DNA of 64,000 bases from Thalassia testudinum (taxonomy: Eukaryota > Streptophyta > Magnoliopsida > Alismatales > Hydrocharitaceae). Positions 22,831-34,679 of the stretch are shown in pieces; positions within the stretch are counted from its first letter, which is position 1, and every line of letters starts with the position of its first letter. A program made the translations under genes and the position numbers. The notes beneath the pieces were generated by a model. That model did not search any database. It was not told the origin of the DNA and saw nothing but the letters and a program-made list of their open reading frames with translations. The DNA lies in assembly GCA_037157565.1 (NCBI GenBank), contig JAZHRO010000073.1, positions 20,900,501 through 20,964,500 of the forward strand. Reading direction: 5' to 3'.

Positions 22831-24589
22831 TGTTGAGGTAGAGAATCTGTGCTGAAAGAATTGAGTTTTGAAAACCCGTCGTCGTAGCATAATTTGAGAG
22901 AAAAATCCATCAACAGATAATTTTAACCAAAACTCAAAAGGAGTCCCGGGTCAAACATAGGGAGGCAGATGTTTGATCAAAACCAACGTTTGATTTGTTG
23001 TCATGAAGCAGATTAGCTAATTGAATTAAATCTACGCTAGCTATCTACTTAAAGAATAATTAATAAAAGAGAGAAAAAGAATGATACAAATAAAGACAAA
23101 ACAGAGATAGAATGAACATGTATTTCATAACCACTAAATCAAATTCATTACATCTAATCACTACACTAGAAAGCTGGAAATCTACGCTAGAAAGCAATAA
23201 AAGAGAAGGTGGAGAGAAGTTATCCTCCTCGACGGCTGCTTGGAGGATGAGCCATGTTGACGGAGTGCCTGGAAGAACGTGGTGAGATGCAGGATGAGGG
23301 AGAACAAAGATGGACGACGGAGGATGGGGCGGGGCAACGTCGTAGAGGGATTCGCTTCCCAAACAATGATGAGAAGACAACCGTGGGTGATCCACGAATG
23401 GGGAAAAGGTGGAAAAATTCTAATTTAAACTCTAATAGAGCATCCCGAGTTTAGGACAAGCTCTTAGAGCTTTGGAAGGGGTGAGAGAAGAGAGGAAGGG
23501 ATGAAGAATTCAAGTGGTATAGGTCTCCTTTTATAGTTGTAGGGTTGGGGGAAAATAGGTCATTTTGTGCTTTGAAATACTAACTCAGGGTCTTTAGTGA
23601 CAAATTTGTTCGTCACTAAGGACCCCACATTGGTGTAGGTTGTGTGTGCACCCGCCTCCTCAGCTTCAGCTGCCTCAATGCACGCCCACGATTTGGCGTT
23701 CTCAACCGTCCGATCGCAACATCAGACAGCTTAAAACACATCGTGCCTCATTAGCTTCATCGCACCCGCCGCGTGCGATCGAGCGTGTAGAGGCTAGTAG
23801 GATTGCACGTGTACAAACCACATGATCTCTACACACAACGTCGCACCTCCATCGCTATCTGATAACGATCCAATGGCTGAATTTTGTGCTCCAACACCCG
23901 CGCCTTTTATTTGAGGTGCGCGGGGCTTGAACCCATGACCTCAGCGTCGCGTTAAGTCACTCGACCACTGCAGAAAGCCTTGACATGTGCTCCATTTTGA
24001 TTCAAAGCCCAAGCACCCTTAATTGTTGGATCAAGATCCAACGGTTGAGAATGATCAAGTAGCTGAGGAGAGAGAGAGGGCAGCAGGTGTTCATGGCCGA
24101 TGTGGGTGGCTGAGATGGCGCCATGTGGTGCCATCTTGGCTGTCCATCTTCTGTGTCTTGTAGATGGTGTCATGGATGTCGGATTTGATCGATTTTCACA
24201 CCATTAGGCTATGATCATCGATTCGAACCCATCCGTGCAGTCGAATTTGTCATCTGACATATGAATTTACACCACCTTGGCCCCTTGACCTCTGATCCTT
24301 CTCATCCTGCATCTGATACTACGGAAGTCCGATTGGGGCGATCTTGGAGTCGTTGAACTTCGATCGTCACCCTGATCAGATCCGTATGGTTGGATCTTCA
24401 ATTCGAGGCCCCGATAAAATATTTCCTTGTTCCTTGACCATAAAAAGAGAAAATTAACCTAAACTTTATACAATCTAACCTAAATGCAAGATGATGCTTG
24501 TTATGCAATATTTATAATGTACGATGCAACTATACGTCTAAGCACGCGTAAAAATAGACGGTTTATGTGATATAAGCATGTTTACATCA
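22831..24589 (-). repeat. R-2 left (3') LTR
   Basis: A 1759-bp LTR from tgttgaggtagag to tttacatca. It holds a minus TATA box (plus ccttttatag near 23524), a 14-bp inverted repeat (23588-23625), a tRNA-like cassette (23915-23980) and the conserved U3 block (24183-24410). Confidence 0.9.
23915..23980 (-). other. tRNA-like cassette in R-2 left LTR
   Basis: On the minus strand a B-box-like GGGTTCAAGCCCC (23934 to 23922) follows an A-box-like TGCAGTGGTCGAGTGAC (23972 to 23956). Position in the LTR matches the cassette in R-1, but the sequence between the boxes differs, as if from another tRNA. Confidence 0.65.
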
Positions 24590-24973
24590 CACCCCCATGC
24601 CTATCTTTTGCTAATCCCTTGCAAAACTACATGCTATTTATAATAAAATTAGAATCAGATTTCTTGGGAAAAAGTTATTTTTCAATACTTAGGGATTTCA
24701 ATTAAGACTTAAACTATAGAGACAGAACATCACCCAGGTGTCTGCCAAAATGCAGACCGCCTCAAGCCCTCGCCTTATTTAAAGAAGGATCTTTTTCTTT
24801 TTCATCTTTTCTAATTTTTTTTTTTGAATTTTGAGTTTAGGTTTCGGAGCGGCTTTCTATGGCTACTCAACTCTCCCAAGACTCAATGATAAATCTACGT
24901 TCTAAGCATCTTTTTGTGTGAAGTGCTAGACTCATTGATCAGCAATTAGAACTGACTTTGGGTTTCTATGCCC
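24590..24973 (-). other. R-2 internal region, 3' part with polypurine tract
   Basis: The plus-strand cacccccatgcc at 24590-24601 is the 3' polypurine tract on the minus strand. The following sequence is collinear with 14993-15380 of R-1 and is interrupted by S1 at 24979. Confidence 0.8.
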
Positions 24974-26120
24974 CTAGGTGATGGGAACACCATCATGAGT
25001 CATAACTAGCTCATTTTGATCCAATTGAGTCAATAAATGCTCCTACATAACCAACTGAAGGTCATAATTCACTGCATAACCAATTTGAGAGAAAAATAAG
25101 AAACTAAGGTTACAACTGCAGTTTTACCAATGCAGTACAACCATGGATTTTCTCAAGGGCTAAACAAAGGTCAAATGGTCTTAATAAGGTAACAAGTAGG
25201 TTGGATTTGACAAAAAAGGGTTTGTGTGTGTTCTGTGAATTGACTTTTTGAAACCCTAAAAACAGACCCACTTAATTAACCAAGGTTATGGTTAGTATAA
25301 AATTCACCTAAACCCTCTAAAAATTATTGAAAAATATTCTCTAGGATTTAGTACCTTCAATTTTGCCATCAGAATCTATCTTGACCTAAATTGGAGTCTC
25401 AGACAGATATTTGCCCTAATTTGGGTTTTTTCATAAATTACCCAGTCAAACGTGGTCAAAACCAAAATCCAACTTCACCATTGGATTCCTTATGTCCAAA
25501 TTAGGTTTTTACCAAAATTTGGACCTAAGGAGAACTCATCTTGACCTAGTTTGCAAAAAGGTCCTGTCTGATTACATTTCTACCCCTAACTTTCAAAAAC
25601 CCTTGCAATAAGCCCCCTAACTTCTTCATCATCCTCACAAATAGGTCCCTCCACCATTATCATGGAGGAATCCTACTCCGGCGACCTTTGAAGGGAGATT
25701 TCTCCTTGATTTCTTGGAGAATCTCCTCCAAAATGGGAAGGGAGATTCTCTGAGAAATTCCCTCCAATATGAACCCGGTTAGATGCCCTGAATCTTTCCC
25801 AATCTCTCATGCGAACACATGAGAGATTTGGGTCCCTTGAAAGTTTTTATCTCCGTCGAGCATTCCTTGCTAGGAAGCTTGGCTTCCAAGCACAAAACCT
25901 TCTCTGAAGACCTATTTAAGAAGCCCCAGATCCAACCGATTCTCCTCAGCTTGAAATTGGGCTGGAATCCTCCATATTCCTCTCTCCCCTCCGGCCACAA
26001 GACTCCGCAAGCTCCAGCGGCCTCTCCCTAGCCTTTTCGTCGTCCGGCCACAATACCAGTGGTGGATTCACCTTCACCACCACCCTCCGCGTCGAGTAAT
26101 ACCTGCCAACGTCGTCCCTG

Positions 26121-27515
26121 CCCCATCTTCGCCACAAACATGGGTTCGTGCGTGTGTGTTTAGAAGTGTCGTTATAGTTTGCACTTGCGACGTCGGTTTT
26201 AAAGTAAAGAAACAGATGTGAGTCCGAGTGTCGGTCTCAGGGAGGCATGAAAATTGAATTTTTCTTGTCACTTATTTCACGAAAATTATGGGGTTTTGCT
26301 TGCGAAAAGGCGCGGGTGAAAATCAAGAGAGAGAGAGAGAGATTAGGGTTAGAGTCATTTCATTTGTAACATGCAATTTAAATAGAAAATAGAGCAAGCA
26401 ACTGAATGGAAAGCAACTTCATTAATCATGTAGCTTTAGTTCATGAATTACAACATTAGATACATGCTTAAACATAAGTAAAGTAAAGCTTAAAAGAAGG
26501 AAAGAAAGAGAGAGAGGGAGGGCGGCGAGGCAGCCACGGTGGTGGAGAGGGCTCCGTCGGTGGCTCATCGTCTCCGGTGATTACAAAAGAGCTTAAAGGT
26601 AGCTAGGAGAGGGGTAGAGTAGTTGCAAGTGGAGTGAATGCCTTGAATGGGTGGTTGGATGGGGTTTAAATAGGGAGAAGGGCTTTCCAAATGAAGAAGG
26701 GGCTTTAACGACATCTGGGACATCACTAAAACCCTTCCCAAAACGTCTGTGAAGCCTCCTGCCCGCCGGTCGCTCGCCCGCAGCCGTTCTTCCTCACGCC
26801 CAATCTGTGTGCGCATGCCATGAGCCGTCTGATCTAAGATCGGACAGCTGGGATCTTGCGCGAGGCGCTCGCCTGGATCACGCCCTTGCACCCGCGTCAT
26901 CGTGCGCGTCTAGCCAGGGCGCATCTGTGGGCGCCATGTCGCGCTATCTCGTCCGTCCGCTGCTAATCGGGTGGCCCAATTTCACTTGCGTGCGTTGCTG
27001 TCTCCGAATTTCAACTCCGCGCGGCTTGAACCCGCATCGCATGGGCGCGGGCGTGCTCTCCAACCGCTGCGCTATGCCCGCTGCTTTGTCGCGGCGACCG
27101 CGGGCGTGCGCGTAGTTCTCAGCCATTTGATCGGAGATCGACGGCTGAGATCTGCTCTCCGGATGAAGGTGGAAGCAGGAACAATCTGGATGCGGTGAGC
27201 GGGCACCATGTGGCATGCTATGGGCCCTTGATCATCAGATCAACGGTCAGAACTTCTTGGCCCCATTGTGGGAGCTCCGAATGTCGGATTTGGCCGATTT
27301 CGAGTCCGTTGGACTCTGTTCGTTGTTCTGAATCCATCCATGCGATCCGATTGCTCATCTGAGGCCTGCTTTGACAAGTGCTCATACAAATGGCCATTAA
27401 TACTGTTTTATAAGCGATCTTGACATATGCATGCAATGCTCCCATTCTACTTATGTTGTGTTATCTGTGCCTTTTATTCTTAAGATGGGCCCTATTTAAT
27501 AGAATTATCACCCCA
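26121..27515 (-). mobile_element. S2: solo LTR (minus) nested in S1
   Basis: The LTR proper is 26126-27510 (1385 bp), flanked by cccca at 26121-26125 and 27511-27515. On the minus strand it starts TGATAATTC and ends GA rather than CA, so one terminal base has mutated. It contains the block near 26210 (ggtctcagggaggcatg), a TATTTAAA-type TATA box near 26665-26672 (minus), a tRNA-like cassette (27018-27082) and the U3 block (27285-27365) shared with R-1 and R-2. The ends are chosen from the duplication and are less certain than for the other insertions. Confidence 0.65.
27018..27082 (-). other. tRNA-like cassette in S2
   Basis: On the minus strand TAGCGCAGCGGTTGGAGAGC (27074 to 27055) is a good A box with D-arm context. 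GGGTTCAAGCCGC (27033 to 27021) is a B box, at tRNA spacing. This is the best-looking of the cassettes, GC-rich compared with its surroundings. A closed acceptor stem and CCA-end context are not obvious. Confidence 0.7.
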
Positions 27516-28944
27516 AGATGCAGTGTTATTAGCCACCGCCTCTCCTACGGAGGTTCGTCTTCCCTACGTCCGGCAAACACACCGACATGGGATTCCTTTC
27601 CCTTTCGTCCCTTAGAAGTAGGTTTTTAGGCTCTCTATCTTCCCTGCTTTCTCCCTCTCTCTTTATTTCCCCAAATCGACCACCGACGCTACTGACCACC
27701 GTCGCCTCGTCCATCTCCGACGACTCCTCCGGTGAGGTGCTCCCGTCGCTACGCACCTCCATCCACCTCGCCGACCACCCTACGGCCTCTGCCTCACTTC
27801 CCTGATCACTTCCCCTCACTCCATTCACTCCATCGACCACCCAAACACCTCACCGAACACACCCACTCACACAGTACACCCTAGGCACGCCACCACAGCC
27901 ACCCTCACTCCACGCCACGACCACCATTACATTCGCCGTGCCACGGCAATATTGCTGAGCATTCTGATGCAGCCATAAAGCCCTTGTTCTTGATTTCAGG
28001 TAGCAGGTCAATGTCCGCCATTGCTGCCGAGCTTCAACGAAGCTCCAAGCCACTTCAAGCCTTGCTACGCTCAGGCTTCAGTCCCAAGCTGTGCGGAATA
28101 GAGGTGTGCAGGTGTCCAAGTCTTCAAGCGAAGACTTCAGCAACTGCTACCTCGCCAATTTGGCCATGCACCTACTGCTGTGTGCACGAAAGGAAGGTGG
28201 GACATTTAGTCCCACCTCAGAAACGAAGGGGTGCTTTCATGTGCATAAATTGAATAATTTCCTGTAGCTGTTCTCCTCCAACACAGAGGGTGAGGTCCTC
28301 CTCCCCCTTCATCGGACTCATTCACAACATTACCCCTGCGGACCTGGCTGACCCAACTACCCGCCTGACTTCACTCCTCGCTCACCACACATGCCGGTGA
28401 GCCTGGACCCAGGTATGCGATAGGTCCGATTACCCGACTGGCTGAGGCTCTTGGAGAGCGAGACTGAAATAGAGAGAAAGAGAGAGGAGATCTGCGGGGG
28501 GGAAGGGGGGTTTTTGCCCTGGAGAGTTTGGCTCCGACACTAGTCGGATTCAGAAGGCAGAAGGATCAGAGAGAAGAAGAAAAGAAGAAGGGGACTGTAG
28601 CCAAAGTCATTTAAGACATCTGATTGCAAAATCAGATGTCTAAATTCTTATTCCCTCCTTTAGTAGATTTGAGTAAATTGGTGACTCAAATCACCATTAT
28701 TTTATCTACAATTCTTTTTACTCTTCATATACTCATATGCTCTACATTCCTAATTAGTTTTTGAGTAATATTTTGTGTTCAAATTACATTAATGGTTGAG
28801 ATTAGTGTGTGAATTCCATTTGCTCCCTGTGTTCGACCTCAGAATCTTTTTTAGTAATAAAATTGTATTTGTTTTCAAAGCGATTTCGACTATACTGCAA
28901 TGCAATTATATTTTAAACATTGATCTCGCTCTGTTAACACTAGG

Positions 28945-30341
28945 TGACCTTAAAAGAATTTCTACCTAAAGGTGTATCTATCCGACCGGTAGCTTTCTCC
29001 CTACTTTTATTTTTATGGGGACAACACAAGGGCGAACCCAGTGTATATCTCCCTAGTCTATTCTACTTCTCCACTTCTTCCTAAGTGTTTAGGAATTATA
29101 CGCGCATTTCTTGAGGTGGGATCTGGACAACCGACCGATGAGCTGTTACCATCGACAACTTGCCAACCATACTTGTGTGGTGAAGTGTGTCTCTTTTTTT
29201 CTTTTATTTTCTTCTTTTCTATTTCTTTTTCTTTTCTTTTTGAATATTTTCTATTTTCTTTCAGTAGGTGGCTTCCCTGATCTAAGATTAACCTAAAGGC
29301 AGCAGGAAAAGACTAGTCGTGTGGCTAGGCTCTGAACAACCTGCTGATGAGCTATTACCACAGACAATTTGCCAGCTATGCCACCCTAGAGGGTTCATTA
29401 GCTACCCAATTTTCGTTAAAATTGTCGAACAACGAGTCAGTGTGAAAAGTGTGTAGATGCTTATACCTAAAGTTCCCTCAAATCATAGGACAAGTTGATA
29501 AGTCATGTACTTATCACCCCAACTTATTAACCAATTCAAAATGGCTAGGACTCGAGAACAAGTCCATATTTTAGTGGACACCTGAGCTGATTAAGCCTGA
29601 AGACCTGAAGGGTCTAAGTGTTCAAGTCATACAGTTTTATTCTCTAAGATTGAAAATTTCTTAAAGCCCAAGTTCTCTTTCCTAATTCAACTTTTTTTTA
29701 AATAAAAAGAAAAATAAAAAGAATATACGAAACTAACGAAATGATTCAGAGATGAATATCCACCCCCCCATGCCTATCTAATGCAATGTCCTCATTGTAT
29801 TAAAAAGACATGACAAAGAGCGGAGTAGAAAAGAAAGCATCTGAATTTTGTGATTTACCCAGTCAACTCAGAGATAAAAGCAGATTGTATATGTGCTAAA
29901 TTTAGTGCCTTCAACTAGGCACACTATACAAATAAAGAAGAAATAAAGAATTCACTGGTGCAGGTCAGAATCAGAATAAGAAAATCTAGTTTTGGACCCT
30001 GCTAGGAGAAGATGTCCATAGATGTGGACCAAATTGTGGTGCGGATCCATACTTCATGGTCGATTATATCTAAGGTTCTAAATAAAAATTATCTAAAACC
30101 TAAGATCAACATGCAAGCGGGGTCGGACCTACGTTTTGTGAGGATGCAACCCGAGACCAAAAAGTTAGGTTACAGAGAAATCAAGCTCAAAAGGATAATC
30201 AATGAATTTGTGCTTGGGTTGCACATCCTTAGAAACAATGTCATAAGGGTCCTGGTAGAAGGTTGGGGGTTTCAAACAAATCGGAACCCTTAGACTCGAT
30301 CTTCTGCTTCCTCTAGAATTGGCTTCCCATATCATCATTTC
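28945..30341 (-). other. R-2 internal non-coding region with second polypurine tract
   Basis: It is collinear with 15380-16800 of R-1. It carries two copies of a repeat of about 45 bp (29121-29170 and 29331-29380), T/C-rich tracts (29185-29265) and the second polypurine tract, plus strand acccccccatgcc at 29762-29773. The last is followed by taatgcaatgtcctcattgt. No coding content is supported; small ORFs here are chance. Confidence 0.65.
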
Positions 30342-31652
30342 CTAATTCCTATCCTCCATAATTAGAATTTCAAATTCCGGGACCTCCTGCATATTAATCA
30401 CCCCATCTAAAATTTTCAAGTCTAAGACTTCTGACTGAATCAGAATTGACTTGGGCTGAATGATCTCAAGAATAGAATCCTCATTATGCTCAACGGGGTG
30501 TGATTGAGAAATGGGGCTTTGAATTGAATCCTTCATGAAATGAGGATCTGAATCCAGCATGCAAGCCCCAATAGAATCGAGTTCCTCAATTTTCGGGCCA
30601 GCAAATGATTCATCAAATTCCTCAAGCCTAATCGTCTCATTGAAATCATGTGCTGTAAACTCAGGTGAGACTTCACATAATGTTTCTTCACCTTCAGAAT
30701 CAAAGAATTCTGAATTCGCATTATTAAATGTCTCAAAATCATCAATCACTTTTTGTTCCATGGAGACATACGTTTCCTCGTACCCCGACTCAATGATCTC
30801 AGGTGAAGAAATCAATTCATCCTTATTTGATTGCTCCAGAACAACCTGGTCAACCTTGGTCTCGTAAAATGTGTCCCCCCCTACAGGTGCCTGAGCGGAT
30901 TTTGACATTGGTTCTCCTAATAGGGGTTCATCTTGGGAATCATCCCAAGAATGGACTAGAGTAATCACAAATCTCATCCTCAATTTTGATAACTTCCTAT
31001 GTAAAAACTCACCCAAGCCCTTATCCTTAACATCTTGGAGCCAATCCAACAAATACTTGTTAAGATCGTCAATCATTTCAATTAGAGGCTCCAATTCTTC
31101 AGTGCAAGGTGTTGGTTGAGCTTCTAAAGATTGTATGGTATTCCATAAGTTAGCTGACACCTTATCTTGGACCTGGTTAACTTGAACCAAATGGTTTGGT
31201 TTAGGATTGGGCCAGTTTGGGTTTAGTGCAGGGGAGTTAACAAATTGAGCTTTGTGATACCCTCCCTGATAATAGGTCATTTCAGGTTGTTCATAAGGAG
31301 GTGATGACCTATGTGCAGTGTAATCTGGGGAAAGGTAAGGATCAGCGTATTCTTCTTGATTGTAGATCGTATTAGGTTGTCCATATAAGGGCGGTGATCT
31401 ATAATCGATGTAGCTCGAAGAAGGATAAGAATCAAGATCATGGTATCTAGGGTTAGACCCTGAACACGGAGGTCCGGAATTATATCCCCAATCTGAGTTA
31501 TCCCAACTAGTAGATGGTTGATTATAGCACGGGTCAGGATAATAATCATCATATTGGGGATAAGATGTGTCAGAAGGGTAGGAGTGGGAATGCGTGTAGA
31601 ATGTGGAAGGATTCATGACAAACGGGAGGAAGAAAGGTGCCTTGTAATACAA
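30342..31652 (-). CDS. R-2 ORF: 436-residue protein of unknown function
   Basis: An uninterrupted frame in the element's sense direction, starting about 1.1 kb (insertions removed) after the 5' LTR. Two starts are possible: residue 1, or Met-13 (MNPSTF), which fits an N-terminal repeat-rich segment better. Residues about 13-150 are rich in Tyr, Ser, Pro and Asp, with recurring YPxxxY and SPPY motifs, and look disordered. Residues about 155-245 (IQSLEAQ, LNKYLLDWLQDVKDK, LVHSWDDSQDE) look helical. The rest is acidic with few basic residues. There is no zinc knuckle, protease, RT or signal peptide. It sits where gag would be expected but shows no gag motif that I recognise. Related relics are in R-1; R-3 has a similar layout. 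DNA similarity to R-1 looks at least as high as protein similarity, so selection is not shown. Confidence 0.7.
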   Translation of the reverse strand: MYYKAPFFLPFVMNPSTFYTHSHSYPSDTSYPQYDDYYPDPCYNQPSTSWDNSDWGYNSGPPCSGSNPRYHDLDSYPSSSYIDYRSPPLYGQPNTIYNQEEYADPYLSPDYTAHRSSPPYEQPEMTYYQGGYHKAQFVNSPALNPNWPNPKPNHLVQVNQVQDKVSANLWNTIQSLEAQPTPCTEELEPLIEMIDDLNKYLLDWLQDVKDKGLGEFLHRKLSKLRMRFVITLVHSWDDSQDEPLLGEPMSKSAQAPVGGDTFYETKVDQVVLEQSNKDELISSPEIIESGYEETYVSMEQKVIDDFETFNNANSEFFDSEGEETLCEVSPEFTAHDFNETIRLEEFDESFAGPKIEELDSIGACMLDSDPHFMKDSIQSPISQSHPVEHNEDSILEIIQPKSILIQSEVLDLKILDGVINMQEVPEFEILIMEDRN

Positions 31653-32539
31653 ACAATCAAACCTGTCCTTAAGTAGGCTAGCCTAAAGACCTATAGACTC
31701 CCAGAACTCATCTTGAGATGTAGAAATGATTTGATCTACTCCTTTTCGGTCAAAATAACCAGTTAGAGGGAGGGGCTAGGGAGAAGGTTCTTTCCTTGGC
31801 TTTTGACTCAGGTTCCTTTGATACCCCCCAACCACAATCGTTTGATTCTGCTCCCCTAGCTAGACATCAAATTGAACGGTAGAAACATATTAATCAAAAC
31901 AAAATTCGATCTGGGCTCCGAAGAGCGAGTCCAATCCTTAAGGCCAACATCTACTCTGTTTTAATTAGGGTTAGGTTTGAATGTGCTTTGAAATGTGATG
32001 GGCCCTTAATGATTGATTTAGATGTGTGTGCATGCACAACCAGGGTTTTCAAACAAGGTTAATTGATGATTTGTCTTTTAGGATTCAACCTTGTTTAGTA
32101 GCTTTTAGGGTTCAACTTTTGGTATATTCAATCAAGTTCAATTGGCACACCAGGTTTTGAAAGCATAGGTGAAGATGTCTTCCTTTAAAACTTAAAAAAG
32201 AATGTGGAGTGCCTGGTAAATCCCTAAAAGTTGAACCTATTTGGCAGCTACTTGATGAGTTATTTTTAGTTGAAGTGGTGCATCCTAAACAACTCAAATA
32301 ATTGGTTTGATGCATCACTTAATTAGGCACACAAGTGATTACCTAATCTAATTTCTAGTCAATTATGTGTTGATGAGCGTACCAATCCCAAAGATCGGGT
32401 TACCGATTCAGTATGAAGAATCAGAAGAAGCTGTGAACCTTTGTGAGATTTTTTTAAACTTTTCTTTTAAATGCGGAGGGTGAGGCGGGTGGAAGTGTCA
32501 AACAAACAATCAGAACTAATCTTAGAGTTTATGAAAGCT
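31653..32539 (-). other. R-2 5' leader, part 1
   Basis: A non-coding leader between the ORF and the R-3 insertion. It ends at the duplication aagct (32535-32539). It is collinear with R-1 17830-18050 in its left-hand part (for example the gggtgaggcgggtgg block at 32478). No further feature is seen. Confidence 0.6.
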
Positions 32540-34679
32540 TGTTGGGACTCGTATAGCGCATAGTATAGTGTGCAATACAATTAACAAAAATACTTATAAA
32601 GATAACGAGACTTAGAGTCCCGGTCGTTCGTCTCTGGGAGGCATTTATGGAAATGCAATTTGAAATCAATCTCTTTTGCTCTACTTGCTTAAAACCTCAT
32701 GCCGATTTATGGTGATTTACGTATTGATGTACGACATGCTAGTTGCCAAAAGATAGTAATTAAAACATGCAACTTCAATCTCACCAAATGATGATAACTA
32801 GGCACATGGTTATTTTCAACATATATATTTATATATATAAAAGATGATGGTGATATCAAAGTTGCAGAGCATCGGTAGCGGAATGCTTGTACAGGGAATG
32901 TAAAAACTAACAACTAATAGAAAACGACAACATACATGAATCTACGAGGGATTAAGCGTGCATCATTGGCGGAGAAGTAAGGAGCTACACTACTAAGCAG
33001 TAAAACTATGAAGAACTATAATCTAATCTATCAGAACTAAGGGCATTCAGAGGTGGGCTCCGATGGCCTTTGACTTGGTTGAGAAGAGGAGGGGCGGCCA
33101 ATGGTGCTTAGGCCAACCCTTGGAGAGAGGTTGAGGAGGTGATCCAACATCTTGGCGTGGAGATGGTGGTGGCCGTGGTGAAGCTACTCGTGAAGGTGGA
33201 GTGGAGGTGGAATGAAGCTAAGCTAAGATGGAGCCAAGAGTGAATGGGTGCAAATGGCCACCCCTTAGGTCTTTTTATAGACCTAAGGGAATCTCTCTAG
33301 AGACTTATGGAATTCTCTAGAGAAGCCTATGATGGGAGCTCATGGGAGAGCGAGAGAGAGGATGAATGGTGGCTTTTAGATCCACCAAATGTGGATCTAA
33401 AAATTGAATGGCTTTTGGTTGCTAATTTTAGCAACCAAGGCAACAACACATGGTAGAAAGTTCTAGAGAACTCTAGGCTAGGTATTTTCATGTGGATGGT
33501 GTGTGTGGGTGTGTGTGGGTCGAAACTTAGGTGACTAGGTTGATTAGGTTAGGTTCTAGTGGGTTTAGATCAAGGTAGGTCTCAAATTAGGGTTGTAAAC
33601 CCTAATTCACTAAGGTAAACTGCAATTAAACTTAATACATGTTTAATTGGATGTGTGGAAACATAATTGAGAATAAAACAACGCAATTAAGTCAGGTCTA
33701 GGTCAATTGGACTCTCACTGAGTCCAATTAGACAGTGTGTGCTGAGATCAGGGCTCAATTGGACTCAATGAGTCCAACTGAATAGACTGAAGAGATTGAC
33801 CATGATCCAAGTCAATTAGGTTTAGTGAGGACCTAATTAGGTCCTTAGGGAGGTTTAGAGGTGATGTACGAGGGTTAAGGCACCTTAATTTAGGTTCCTA
33901 GGGGGTTAGAATTGGGTTTAGGGAGCTAGAGATCCAAGATAAAGGCTTGAATCTCAAAATAGGGTCTAGAGGGTAGTTCTGGATGTCTAATAATAGTGAC
34001 TGACATCTTATAGTGAAAAATCAAAAGTCCAGACTTGTTGTCTAGACGTCCAATCAGAGTCAGGAGGGATTCTAGGTTTTGTCTTAGGTATTCTGCAAAA
34101 ATTGGACGTCTGACCAAGTGTCTGGACGTCTAATAACACTGTAGAAGTGGTTTTAAGGTGTGCGGGAGTTGGCTAAGGGTTCTGGACATCCTATAACTCA
34201 TCTGGACATCCAGATAGAGGCTAGAATTAGGGTTTTAAGGTTTCCTAGGGTGTGGTGACCTAATCTAAGGGTAGCTAAGGCTTGGGGAGGCTTCTAGGCT
34301 GTCCTAGGGCTTGGATGGACCTAAGCTTTTCACAATTTATTACTTTATTCCTACTTAATAGAATAGCATACCTTAACTCCCTTACATTATTATTTACTAC
34401 ATCTAATCTAGGTCTTCCGCTCCAGCTCTGCTGCAACACCAGTTATTCTTTATTCTTTAGATCTAGCTTTAGATCAAGCTTCAGATCTAGCTTCTGATCA
34501 ACTTATTACCTGCACTTGACATAATGCATCTAATCAGTACATTATAGCATTATTTTATGCATAGCTAAAAGAAAGTAGTAAAGGTGCTAGTAATGCTTAT
34601 GCATGCTTGAATTACCCTAACTTATGCTAAGTCCTAGCCTAATTTAGGTCAATTAAGACCTATGATTGTTGCGCAATCA
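32540..34679 (-). repeat. R-3 left (3') LTR
   Basis: It runs tgttgggactcg to gcgcaatca. On the minus strand the 5' terminus is a perfect 17-nt hairpin (34663-34679). U3 carries GACGTC-related motifs (33975-34215) and a TATA box (plus ctttttatagacc near 33271). R/U5 lies toward 32540. A 22-24 base segment present after position 40020 in the right LTR is missing here. Confidence 0.93.

Larger units (their letters stand above)
24974..28944 (+). mobile_element. S1: solo LTR (+ orientation) in R-2
   Basis: The LTR proper is 24979-28939 (3961 bp including nested S2), with duplications ctagg at 24974-24978 and 28940-28944. R-2 sequence is collinear with R-1 across the gap. The 5' end forms a 17-nt hairpin TGATGGGAACACCATCA. 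The 3' part has ctccctgtgttcgacctcag near 28830, the mirror of the gtcccaggtcaaacac block in the minus LTRs, which fixes the orientation as +. A TATA-like ctatttaag lies near 25911. No internal domain remains, and no coding potential is seen. Confidence 0.88.

Noticed and set aside
26807..27216. GC-rich ORFs in S2
   Set aside because: High GC of the LTR U3 gives long chance frames; no domain, several overlapping frames.
27529..27840. 103-codon minus ORF and overlapping + ORF in S1
   Set aside because: Ser/Glu-rich by composition, lies within a solo LTR, no homologue seen.
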